Origin: Coleophoma eucalyptorum | Lineage: Eukaryota; Ascomycota; Leotiomycetes; Helotiales; Dermateaceae | NCBI GenBank assembly: GCA_026120035.1 | Contig: JALRME010000009.1 | Coordinates: 1,217,161 to 1,281,160 of the forward strand | Direction of reading: 5' to 3' | DNA length: 64,000 bases | Part shown: positions 1-10,034 of the stretch, one piece after another | How positions within the stretch are numbered: the stretch's first letter is position 1 | How the letters are laid out: each line of letters begins with the position of its first letter | Notes under the pieces: model-generated | Database searches by the model: none | What the model saw: only the letters and a program-made list of their open reading frames with translations | Told to the model about the DNA's origin: nothing | Program-made: the position numbers and the translations under genes

Positions 1-769
1 GTTATCACTTTCGTAATCTTGGGAAAGCATGGGCGTGGCTTTGCTTTTGCTTTTTGCCGCTTACCTCCCCGCGTCTGACCCAGATCCCCGCAATTGCAGA
101 CCGCCAAAATGAATAGGGGTTCCTTGGGTTTCCAAATCGTGGAGGAGACGCCAGCATGAGCCCAGCCAGGGGCAGGTACTTTAGTAAGTAGATGGTTAAG
201 AGAAATCTCTGAAGTGATTGAAATGTTGAGGGACTTGCACGATTTTGAATGGTATTAAATATTATATAATTGTTCGGCCTCTATGCTATTTACAGCGTCA
301 AGGCGGTGTATGTTTTACAACGGACAACTAAGATATTCAATATAAGAGTACTCAGACGTTTTAGATCACAGTGAGGCTCAATCTAAAAGCTTCTTTCCAT
401 GCTCCCTGTCGAGTTCTCGTAACCCAGCAGCACCGACGGGTCTTTTCTATCGAATGACCACCCTGGATACATTCGAAGCCCGCAGCAGCGTATTTGCATG
501 ACCAATCTCTGGTACAAGGCCACCTTGGAATCAAATCCCGTCCTTGGCTGCGTAACCTTCGGGCGCAAATCTTTTGCCAGGCCCAATGCGGCAACATCGA
601 GAAGCCTTGTTGGCGCTAGAATCCAGGTTTGTCTTGAACAGACAATGCATTCTATAGGGCGAAAGTCTTGCGCGAAGAGACACCGGGTCAAGCCCTCTTG
701 GAAACTCATTGACCACGCGTAGGGGCTGTTGTTATTTGCTCCCAATGTAATTCGTCTTTAACAAACGTC
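1..769. other. No supported gene; AT-rich intergenic stretch
   Basis: Open frames here are short, lie on both strands and show no recognisable domain. Bases 200-360 are AT-rich. The stretch lies downstream of the minus-strand PIG-P gene and probably holds its 3' UTR near 700-769. I see nothing else to annotate. Confidence 0.5.
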
Positions 770-1504
770 TCAACTCTCAATTTCTTCCTCAAACTCGGCA
801 TCCTCTCTGCCGTCGCCATACAGTACTTCGCAGACCCCGCCCAATGGCACATCCATAACTGCATCAGTACCATGGCTCCAGATACTTTTCCAATCGTGTA
901 TAGTCGCTGGAGGACGATGTTCCCTCTCCTTTTCCTTCTTCTTGAAAATACTCCTCATCTTCCCGCGGCTATCAATCGTGGCAATATTGGCCGCGTCATC
1001 AATAATAGTCTCGATAGAAGTCAAGGGTAAGGTGAGATGGCCGGTGTTGTACGCGGCCAGCGCAACGTAGATGTACACAATCAACATGACCAAGAAGGAT
1101 GGCAGAGCCAGCGACCACCACCGGTTCGGGTAGTAGTAGATCCCAAGGGCGTGCAGGAATGGTGAAGGTAGGTAAGACCATAGCAGGTACATAAGGAAGG
1201 TCAGGGACGAGAACAGGTAGAGCACGAAGCCATAGTATTCGTAGGTTGGCACCTTGGGACTGGCGCGTGGTACCGGTTCCAATTCATTATCAGAGCTGTC
1301 GGGCGTAGTGGGCCGCGAAGGTCGAAGGAGGGAGGTGAGTGATGGAGAGGGCGGGAGTGGCGTTGGTGGGCGATTGTAGAAAGGAGGCGCGAAGAAGTTA
1401 TGTTGTAGAGGTGGTGGAGACGGCGATGGAGAGGAGCTGCTCTCACTGCGATTGTAGTGCGATTGAAAGAGATCATCATCGTCGTCGGAAGAGGACGAAA
1501 CCAT
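770..1504 (-). CDS. GPI19: PIG-P family subunit of GPI-GlcNAc transferase (GPI19-like)
   Basis: Single-exon gene of 244 residues. Residues 1-85 are a low-complexity Ser/Pro-rich and acidic leader. Residues about 88-170 form the PIG-P domain: two hydrophobic hairpin helices separated by the conserved segment LGIYYYPNRWWSLALPS, followed by a cytosolic tail. PIG-P is a small ER-membrane subunit of the complex that transfers GlcNAc from UDP-GlcNAc to phosphatidylinositol, the first step of GPI-anchor synthesis; fungi need it for cell-wall mannoproteins. The start is the ATG at 1504, the only ATG ahead of the domain. The Ser/Pro leader is longer than in yeast Gpi19 but usual for filamentous fungi as far as I recall. 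The domain call rests on residue pattern, not a database search. The Lys/Arg-rich tail (KKKEKERE) is unremarkable. Confidence 0.85.
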   Translation of the reverse strand: MVSSSSDDDDDLFQSHYNRSESSSSPSPSPPPLQHNFFAPPFYNRPPTPLPPSPSLTSLLRPSRPTTPDSSDNELEPVPRASPKVPTYEYYGFVLYLFSSLTFLMYLLWSYLPSPFLHALGIYYYPNRWWSLALPSFLVMLIVYIYVALAAYNTGHLTLPLTSIETIIDDAANIATIDSRGKMRSIFKKKEKEREHRPPATIHDWKSIWSHGTDAVMDVPLGGVCEVLYGDGREDAEFEEEIES

Positions 1505-1951
1505 GGCGAAGGGGAGAGATTGACGAAAGAGGTTGGGGGGTTGCTAAGTGTTATGCTGAGTTGTATTGCGATGTGGATATAAGATTGTCGTCGGAAGGCT
1601 CTCGGACAGCCTCGAGGTACTCAAGCTTGAGCTTGAGCCAACGCGACGTGCCCAAACTAGCGAGCTTCTTCCCCTCCCTGCCACCGACATGGATGCGGTC
1701 AATTATATTCCTTCGTGTTTGTACACTCACGAATTCACTAAGCGACTATCATCGTCACAAGCATTGGTATTTTCCTTGTCAGTGGATTAATACATTGCAT
1801 TGATACATTGCTTATTACAGCCAAAATTGTATAGCATTTGATGAATAGGAATCCTCTACTAACGCCAGTACCTTTTCCGTAGAACTATGCCCGCCTGCTA
1901 CTATAAAACTCCAACCAAAAGACATTCTCTAGCAGATCGTGCTTTCACTAT
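1505..1951. other. Intergenic region upstream of the PIG-P gene
   Basis: About 450 bases between the PIG-P start and the stop of the next minus-strand gene. It should hold the PIG-P promoter and the 3' UTR of the RGS gene. I see no gene. A 154-residue plus-strand open frame crossing it is the shadow of the PIG-P coding strand. Confidence 0.5.
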
Positions 1952-3377
1952 TCATGACCAAATAGGCAATACCAAGAACAAAATTTCCATCAGACCCGCA
2001 AAGGCTACGCCACCGAGAATGCTCTGAATGACGATCTTGCGTTGCAACCTCCTCAAATTATCGTCCTTGACCTTCAACTTACGATCGAAGATCATCAATT
2101 TGCTGAAAAAACTGTTCCACAGGTTGCGTTTCTTAGGTTCAGTAATAACACTGGCATTGTCGTCAACCTTCTCCCAGGGTAATGGTTGTCGGCGAGAGAA
2201 GAGCAGAAGGAAGAAACATGATCCGCGAAGCCCAGAGAGGATTAGTCCGATGCCAATAGACCATAGTGGGAACGAGGCAAGCCCACGCCATCGAGAAGAG
2301 TGGTGAACTGAAGGTGATGCAAAGGCCAAAAGTAGCATGCAGAGAAAGCCAGCAAGGGTGAGGGCTATGCCCACAGAAGTCGCCATGCAAATAGTTTCAA
2401 AGGTTCCATTCGAGACACCAAGTCGAACGAAGTTTCGATGTGAACAAGACCGAAGTAAGAGATAGCAGTGATCGGCAATCGGTTTCAGATGGTGTGGAGA
2501 TGAGGAGGTAGCAATGGCTTCTAAAGCCTTGTTCCTCATCTTGGACGGAATGTTGAGCTCAGCTGGTGCACCTTGGACCAAGTACGTGGCTGAGATGTTC
2601 TTGAGTTCCCGTCGTCGAGCTTCAAGCAGTCGAGCAGTCTCGTTGAGTGGACTGGTTTCACCGAGCGAGAGATTCTCAACGACTTTGGCTCGAAAAATGG
2701 ATGCAAAGGAAAATGACAAGATCGAGCTACGGTATTCTTCTGTCTTCACTCGTCCGCATGGACCAGAGCCCGGAATGGAGACTATACGAGTATTTGTCCC
2801 TGGAAAATGTTAGAGTAGTCCTGAGTTTGACGCAGGTACACACTTACCCTTCTCAACATCGAGGAATTCCTCTTGACTTTCTTCACTGCGCATGGAGTCC
2901 CTACACCCAGCCTTCTCACAAGAAGTGCCGGGCCATGGTCTTTCATTTTCGTTAGGAGGATATGTGCTTGCTGCGTATGTTGCTTCGTAATCAAGGAACC
3001 TGCACAGATCAGACGTTGTTACTTAAGGAGGGAAGTAGGCAAACAAACCACAAGTAGAATTCAAGATTCTCAGGTGAGTACTCGATGTGCTTCAAGTACA
3101 TATAAAAGTCATGAAGGGACATCGGGCTACCTTTAATGAACGTCAATGGATAAACTCAAGGTTGGCAACATCGAATATACTCACATGTTTGATTCTTGAG
3201 GATTCTCTCCAAGCTCAATTTGGACGGCACATCAGAGGTGCTTACTCGCTTTAATTCCTCACTGCCTCTCGGACTTGGTGTAGCCGACCTGTCGGCTTTT
3301 TCTTGCAATGCGGTCGCAAACTGTTTGATATCGACATATGAGGGCTTCTTATACCACCGCATCCAGGAGGGCGGCAT
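1952..3377 (-). CDS. RGS-domain protein with C-terminal membrane helices (Rax1-like)
   Basis: Four exons, complement(1952..2799, 2848..2999, 3049..3130, 3185..3377), giving 424 residues with phases that close. After the N-terminal MRWYKKPSYVD segment, the spliced product carries an RGS-type start (LERILKNQTC, then SPMSLHDFYMYLKHIEYSP, then NLEFYLWFLDYEA), followed by a variable linker. Three hydrophobic segments follow, roughly ICMATSVGIALTLAGFLC, LWSIGIGLILSGLRG and IQSILGGVAFAGLMEILF. RGS domains stimulate GTP hydrolysis by G-alpha subunits; RGS-plus-membrane architecture is known from yeast Rax1 (bud-site selection) and from fungal RGS proteins. Which G protein it serves cannot be read from sequence. 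The ATG at 3377 has a good context (GTCACCATGC) and an in-frame stop lies upstream without another ATG. The W codon at the second donor is split TG|G. Confidence 0.8.
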
Positions 3378-6018
3378 GGTGACGGTCTGGTACGGGAATT
3401 CCGCGTTGTATTCGAGGTAAGCAGAAGAGGTGTTGTGTATAGTGTCACTAAGGCCAAGTGGGGGGAAGTACAGAAGACGCGAGGCACAAGTTCGGGGAAT
3501 TTACTGGCAGTGATTGTAATGAAGGAGCGACAGACTGATGCAGGAAGAGACACAGGAAAAGGAGGCACCCTCCACTCAAGTACTTGGGGCCGAATTCTGA
3601 TGCACGCCCAAGTGATGGTACATGGCGTCGAAGCGTGGCGGAAATGACAAGTTTCTCTCCTCAGTCTTCCCCAGCTACCAGCAGTTTCAAGCTTGGCGTA
3701 GGGTGACCATCAGACCGAAACAATAATGGAAGTCAGGTTCGAACCCGGTACTTCCTAGTCTGTGCTGTTCGATTGGTACGGCAGCAACGACGAACCACCG
3801 GTAGTAGGCGGCCTCTCCCAGTCCTGCGAAGCCACGGACCCGTAACATGGGACGCAACTCCGACTAACCCTTCTCTGCTGCAGTGATAGTGGTGGGAGAA
3901 GGAGAGCAAAGGCTTAGCTGAAGACGCATCGGAGAAAGCTCATGGCGCTCCATCACCTTCGTTTCAACGCCAGTGTATCGCTCTCGCTTGGCTAAGCTCA
4001 ATACGTTGCGCCAGCAGTTCTCGTCCTCGTCCTCAATAATTGGCGGCGCGCCCGCTGTTTGCCCATTGGGCCAGAAGAGAGACCAGCCATAAAAGCGAGG
4101 ACCAGATTGGGGTGCAAGTCCCATAGCATTGTGTAGTGCGCGGCTTCTCGACAAATCCTACCCCTGCACGCACAAAGTGACTTGCACCAGATCAGGTTCG
4201 GCTTGTCCGTCCTGCAAGAGAGAGTCAGGAACATCGATTGACCTCCTGACTAGTATGTTAGGCTCAGTCAGGAACAGAACTTGTCACGTCACCTACTGGA
4301 AAGCGGTAAAACTCATGTGTGCAAGACGAAGACACCGCGAGAGAAGAAGCAACATAACAAGCATGGATCGAGGCAAGACATGAATGAATGTCTGTCACCA
4401 TGCGAATCCGTGCAATCGAGATCGCCTATCGTACTGCAAGGTTTGCGGCGTGGCCAAAGTTACTTTTTTGAGTAGCACGCTTTCGGTTGCCGGATCAGAC
4501 GCGCAAGTACCAGTGTCGAGTCTAGACAGAATGCGGACACTGAACAGCAGCTAGAACATATCCTGGTGCCAATTCACCTCTTGTGTAAAACCATCTCTTC
4601 GCTACTCAATAGTCCTATAACCGCAAGTCTTCTAAACAATATTCGTGTCGTTTTGCTTGTCGGTCGACATTCTCTTCTCCCCGAATTACTTAGTGACACA
4701 TACAATCAAGAATTTAGGGTCTGGATGTGGCTGTGCATGTTCATGGAGCCGGCCGTAAGGTGAGTTATTCTTGTACACACAACCCATACTAACTGCGGCA
4801 CCGCCATTGAGGCCGGAGACTCTTTGGCCTGCTATGATGCGAAGGCTTGCCTGCTCGAGCTTTCCCTGAGAGTCGGGCGCGATACAAGCAAGCAAGTAAG
4901 CCAGCAAGCGAGCAAACACTCACCACCGCTTTGACAAGTTCGTCCTTCCTTTTAAGGTATCGTACGTACTGTCCAAGCACCGAAACATCAGTGTACATCC
5001 CCAGCCTCGTATACCGTATGATGGTGATGATGATGATGCTACTGCTCCACAAGGATTGTCTATCACTCATACATGTAATGTATGATAAGGCCAGGCCAGA
5101 CAAAGCCAAAGAAAAACAAACACCTTTGACGACCTCGACTTCGCTTACTCTTCGCATCACTAACTCACTCAATCACTTTCTCTCTCATTATACAATCTAT
5201 ACAGTTCACAGTTCACAATCCATCATTCCTCACGTCCATCTCGCCTCACTTCTCTTCTCTTCCCATCCCATCCCATCCCATACTATTCCATTCCCCCGCT
5301 TCATGAAACACATGAGGTGCAAGCTCACAATCTCCTGCCCACGGAGAAAAGAAACAAAAGGTGGCCTGTCCTCAGCTGGACCAAAGAACGCCCGTTCGCT
5401 CGCTTACGAGACGGGAGAGTTGTTGTGGTCACGGACTAAGAGCACCCTAGACCTATCTGCCGTCTACAAGTGATAGTCTGGCGGTGGTGAACAAAAGTCG
5501 GTCTTTTTCTTTTCTTCTCAGGTGCTCTGGGGTTTGCTTCTTCTAGTGAAGAGAAGCCGTTTCACTTTAACTTCATGTCCGAAGCAGGACCGACCACGTG
5601 TCATGTCGATGTACGATGTCGATCTGCGATATCGATGTACGATGTGGCGGACTCACTCACTCTCCCACCGACCCGCTAGCAGCCGACCGTGTACTGTACC
5701 TCACAATCTAGTCTAATGCAAACTTCAACTTTACAATTCTCTTTCATGAACACAATGTGACGGATGCTCTTATTCTCGATGGGCCCTATGCTATGCTTTT
5801 CTGGTCTGACTGCAGTGTATAACACCCCCATGCATGTTTTTCTGCGCCACGGCTATTATTACTATTATTACCACACTGTGCCAAACAAACGTAAAACTGG
5901 AGATATTGGTGGTGTTTAGGGAATAATGAGGACTTTGAACATATCACCTCAAGCGGCCGCCCACCAATTCATGCAAAGTGTGCTCCAGAGCGATGCTGTT
6001 GAAATAAAGCCGTCGAGT
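3378..6018. other. Gene-poor stretch with a promoter-like CT-rich tract
   Basis: No open frame here resembles a known protein. A 208-codon plus-strand frame (4847-5473) is low complexity (runs of Met, Ser, His and Thr) and looks spurious. Bases about 5160-5290 are strongly CT-rich on the plus strand, ending in three to four ATCCC copies near 5258-5280. That is the composition often found just upstream of fungal transcription starts, yet no convincing gene follows. A non-coding transcript or the 5' end of an undetected gene is possible. The GH31 3' UTR probably occupies about 5900-6018. Confidence 0.35.
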
Positions 6019-8662
6019 CTAATGCTGTACTAGAGAATCCAGAGTGCCGTTTCTATTGATATTGCTGCGTCCCTTCCACACAGCTCGGCGACGACTGTCC
6101 GAGACTTGGAGAAACTCTAGGTTATTATCGGTATCTGAGCAATTGTGAGGAATCACAACCCGCTTGTCTCCAACCGGGAGGATGATTGAGACATTCTTCC
6201 ACATGGGAACGTACTCATTTGCAGGATGTGGTTTCACCGAGACAGTGATATTAGTCTCAGTCGAGCTATACTGAATGGTAAACTTGGAGATTTTGGGATC
6301 GGCTGAGATGCCATCATCTTCGAACCAAGTTGTTGAATAGATCTTTCCTTTTGAACTACCATGGGGTGGGAATATCTCGATGCCACGGTAATCATCCTCT
6401 GGCAAGTCGGCAATATTTTCAGTTTCACCGGGGGCACGAGTCTGGATGCTCTTGCCTACAGGAATAGCACCACCGATGCGTGCGAGCAGGGGAATGCTGT
6501 CTTTCCACTCTGATTTGATCTTGTGCCAACCAGCCGAGAGATACTGATGTGGTGCCGAGAGATTGATGTAGCCCTCATCACCGTCACCGGATGTTGGTAG
6601 ATATAACTTTGCGATATCCTCTCCAGCTTCATAAACCCCACCAACCATGAGTGAATCGCCGAGCCAGTATTGAGTCTCGCCTGCCATACCTCGCTTCGTC
6701 CATACTTCGGGATCTTTCTCAAATCCCCAACCGATCCAGCGTTGAGGTGGCTTTGCGGTGAGGTGACTCTCAAGCATGAGAGAATATAGGTATGGGATCA
6801 GCTCATAACGACGCTTTATGGCATCTCTAATCAAGGTTGTGGTTTCATTGTACATCCAAGGTTCAATGACTCCACCTATAGTATTGTCATTCTCATCTGT
6901 CTTGAAGCAATTGATGGCAAATCGAGATCCATGGATGCCAAGCTGAATCCATCGGAGAAGCAATTCCGGACTAGGCTGAGGACCCTCAAATCCGCCAATG
7001 TCATGTCCATAGCACTTGAATCACTGTCGTTAGTCGAAGCACAAGTACATCAAAAGTATATCTTACCTGAAGCAGACTCATGCCGGCATTCAACGTCAGT
7101 GAATTGCCGCCTTTCATGTCATCCCAGCGAGTATAGTTGTCCCCACCCCAACTACTAGCGCAATAACGCATCGTTCCAGCCGTAGCTGAGCGGGTCAAGA
7201 CATATGGACGTTCCTTTGGGAACAAGCCCGTCACAGCTTCATGTGATGCTCGTCCAACAAGCTCAGTCTGCATGGCGCGACCCCAAAGTCCCACTTTCTT
7301 TCCATGAAGACCACGTTTCTTAGTAAAGTCTTCTAGTGCGTACTCCCAATTGTCAGCTGGGATGGTGTAGTCATTGTTGTCATTCCAGATACCCTCGATA
7401 CCAATCTTGCGCAACGACTTTACACCCTGCACCCACCAATCGAATCCAGCTTTGGAGGTGAAGTCAAGGTGACCTCCCTTGGCACTTGAACCGCCAGCGC
7501 AGCTCCACAAGCGAGTTCGGCCAGCTTTGTGCGGACCCTTCTCTGCTGGGTCTTCCACAAAAGCATTTCGCTCCTTGAGCGCGGCATACTCCGGATGATT
7601 TTCAAGAACATATGGCTTGACATTGGCGATGATGCGAATGCCACGACTTCGGTAGTCCGTAATAAAGCCTTCGGGATTGGGGAAGCGATGCTTATTCCAG
7701 GTGAAAACATTTCGGGTTTTTGGTTCAGTCTCAGCAACAGTGTAACCCGAAGACATCTGAAACGCTGAGCAGGGAATGTCATATTTCTTCAGTTTGTCTG
7801 CAAAATCCATTAAGGCATCTTGGGCACGGGGCTCATCCAACATTGAGTATTTCATACCTCCGGAGATATATCCAAAGGCCCATCGAGGCACAAGCCTTGG
7901 GTGCCCAACTAAGTGGGCATATTTGGAAATCACTTCCTGAAGAGTGTCTCCAACAATGAGATACTCTTCCAAACCACCATACGCCTGACGGTATACCTTG
8001 AAGGAACCCCAATGGCCATCAATCTCGGCACCAATATCCCAAACGCCACGGCTATGTGAGGTTGAGAACATTGCAACCACACCGTTGGGGGTGGCGTTGA
8101 TCAGAAGCGGGATATGCTTATACATGGGATCGGTGTGATAAGCATCATACCCAAAGCAATCCGTAGTTGCAATTTTGAAACTTCGATTGGACAGGTTCAT
8201 GGGAGCCGCCTTCTCCCCCAGTCCAACATGCAAGGTTTCTCGCTTGTAGCGGGTATAGTGAGCAATGCCAGCATGATCAACGACATATGAGCGATAGGGA
8301 AGATCGGAGTGGATGGGATCGGACTGGCCGTTGAGATAGATGTTGACGGTAGGGACCCCCTCCCAATTGACAACCGCCTTGGTCTTGCCCACAGTAACGG
8401 TGTGGGTGTTCTCGGTGTTGGTATAGGCAACTTGCTCGCTGCCAAAATTGGCATTCGGACAAGAAGCGCTCGGGTAAGGTGGAGTTGGATGCTTTCGGTC
8501 GGTAAAGGTTGTCCGAAACACGCCTGCGGCGACGGGTCGGAAGGTAAGTAAGAATGGAGTCTCTTCTCGATCCGTAGATCTCAAGATCAGCTCGGAAGAG
8601 GCCTGGTCGTTCTGATCGAGGCGGACATACTCCGACGGGATATATTCATGTTGTGAAGGCAT
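6019..8662 (-). CDS. Family 31 glycoside hydrolase (alpha-glucosidase/alpha-xylosidase type)
   Basis: Two exons, complement(6019..7014, 7067..8662), giving 863 residues. GH31 enzymes are retaining alpha-glycosidases. The barrel carries both catalytic signatures: GIWNDNND with the presumed nucleophile Asp at about residue 428, and LTRSATAGTMRYCASSWGGDN with the presumed acid/base Asp at about 508. An N-terminal beta-sandwich and the C-terminal beta domains complete the fold. The intron joins MSLLQ to CYGHDIGGF, where the family continues GHDIGGF. No signal peptide is seen, so an intracellular enzyme is likely, unlike secreted starch-degrading relatives. The open frame extends upstream through a TTG at 8677, but the first ATG is at 8662. 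Substrate (glucosides, xylosides or other) cannot be fixed from motifs. It is divergent from the MFS permease gene to its right, with 1.37 kb between them. Confidence 0.88.
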
Positions 8663-9472
8663 CGTGAGACATACCAAGGAAGATAGACCAACGATGCTAT
8701 GGGTGCTGAGTTAGGTAGTTGGTGGACGGAGAAACGGGAGGCTGAGTTGGTTGAAGGAAGAAGCTGGGGAAGAAAGCGATGGGGGAAGGGGAAGAGAGAT
8801 GAAGATGAAGGATAGCAACGAAAAGGCAACTCATCTGGCGATGCTTTCCTATATACCACATATACTTCACAGCGGAAGAAGCCATGATCCAGCCATGAAT
8901 GGATGGCATCGACTGCCGGGACTGGCCACGGGATGCAAGCAAGCAAGCAGGAAGGCGCCAATGACCGACCCGGGAGATGGTTTCTCCTTTCAGCAACTGA
9001 AGACAGCAACAATTGGATTCTTGCGTGCGATTAGTGAAGCTTTTCAAGTCCATAAGTCGAGAAGGCAGCCGACGCTGGATTGACTCAGGTCGGCCCCGAC
9101 ACCGGACAAGACTTTCCCCTTTCCGCGCGGGCGCTCTGAGGGGATCCTATCACGTGTCGGCATTTACCCACGCTGTACTGGCAATGGTGACTGGGGCGAG
9201 ACCGGTGAGCCATTCATACTTTTATGGTGACGAGGACGAGGATGAGGACAAGGAAAGCAGACGGGGCTGGGGTTGGAGATGCGGATGAGGAGAAGCGGGC
9301 CAGTTTGCTGGATTGGCTTGTGCGGTCAGCAACATAGAGTGCAGGTGGCTCCACCAAAGTAGAAACAAGATCGGTTCCTGTCCTGTCCTGTACTGGACTG
9401 GACTGGACTGAGGTCTATCTGTCTGTCCATCGCTCGAGCGGTCGGTCTGTCCCTCTGTCAGTCGGCTGCACC

Positions 9473-9519
9473 TTACCCTCCACTCCACTCCGCTCCACTC
9501 CACTCCACTCCACTCCACA
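9473..9519. repeat. Imperfect CTCCA pentamer repeat
   Basis: About nine near-identical 5-nt CTCCA/CTCCG units in a row, beginning after TACC at about 9478. Preceded near 9380-9410 by CTGTC and ACTGG pentamers. Confidence 0.8.
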
Positions 9520-9662
9520 CTTGTCCAGGTTCTCCAGTTTCGACGGCCTCCACTTCCCCGCACTCTCTCGTCTAGTCGCGGAGCCCTGAACACCCAAAGC
9601 CCAAAGGTCGGGAAAGCAAGCTATGCTCAATGTGGACAAGGGCATAACGGACCGTTTGGGTT

Positions 9663-9688
9663 GCTCTATCGCTCTATCGCTCTATCGG
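9663..9688. repeat. Three copies of an 8-nt unit (GCTCTATC)
   Basis: Three consecutive exact copies of GCTCTATC followed by a diverged GGTCTTG. Short microsatellite-like element in the permease upstream region. Confidence 0.8.
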
Positions 9689-9820
9689 TCTTGTCTCTTA
9701 TCTCCCTGGATGTGATCCTCGCTCAACTACGTGACTTCCCTCATGTCCATCAGATTCGTCATACCCCTCGCATTCCCCTTTGCTTCTGATTGATCATTTG
9801 ACCCCCGGCCTCTTCCAGAC

Positions 9821-9874
9821 CTGCCTTACCTGCCTTACCTGCCTTACCTGCCTTACCTGCCTTACCTGCCCTAC
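9821..9874. repeat. 9-nt tandem repeat CTGCCTTAC, five exact copies plus one variant
   Basis: Units start at 9821, 9830, 9839, 9848 and 9857; the sixth, at 9866, is CTGCCCTAC. It lies about 160 bases before the permease ATG, so probably in its 5' leader or core promoter. The pyrimidine-rich plus strand is typical of fungal leaders. Confidence 0.85.
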
Positions 9875-10034
9875 CGTCCATACCGTCCAAACCCTTGGTC
9901 TCAGCGCTATACGTTCGTTGGCAGCTTCCAGTTTGAGCCGTCCAAAGCAAGAACACCGACCGACCACCCCACAATGCCCATACCCACCTCTTTGTGCGCC
10001 GCCAACCTGACGCTACTGTCAGTATAAATTCAAT

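Larger units (their letters stand above)
8663..10034. promoter_or_regulatory. Divergent intergenic region between GH31 and MFS permease genes
   Basis: The region separates two outward-reading genes and must contain both promoters. It is rich in pyrimidine-tract and short tandem repeats toward the permease side (listed separately). Long open frames here, for example on the minus strand at 9222-9645, are translations of these repeats and are not genes. Confidence 0.5.

Noticed and set aside
3736..3770. GGTTCGAACCC, a tRNA B-box-like palindrome
   Set aside because: The flanking bases do not form a five-pair T stem, and no matching acceptor stem or convincing A box is found at the right distance on either strand.
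4847..5473. 208-codon plus-strand open frame
   Set aside because: Low-complexity composition, overlapping open frames on both strands and no domain; more likely untranslated sequence.
9222..9645. Minus-strand open frames of 76-123 codons
   Set aside because: They translate tandem pentamer repeats (VEWSGVEWSG) and have no other support.
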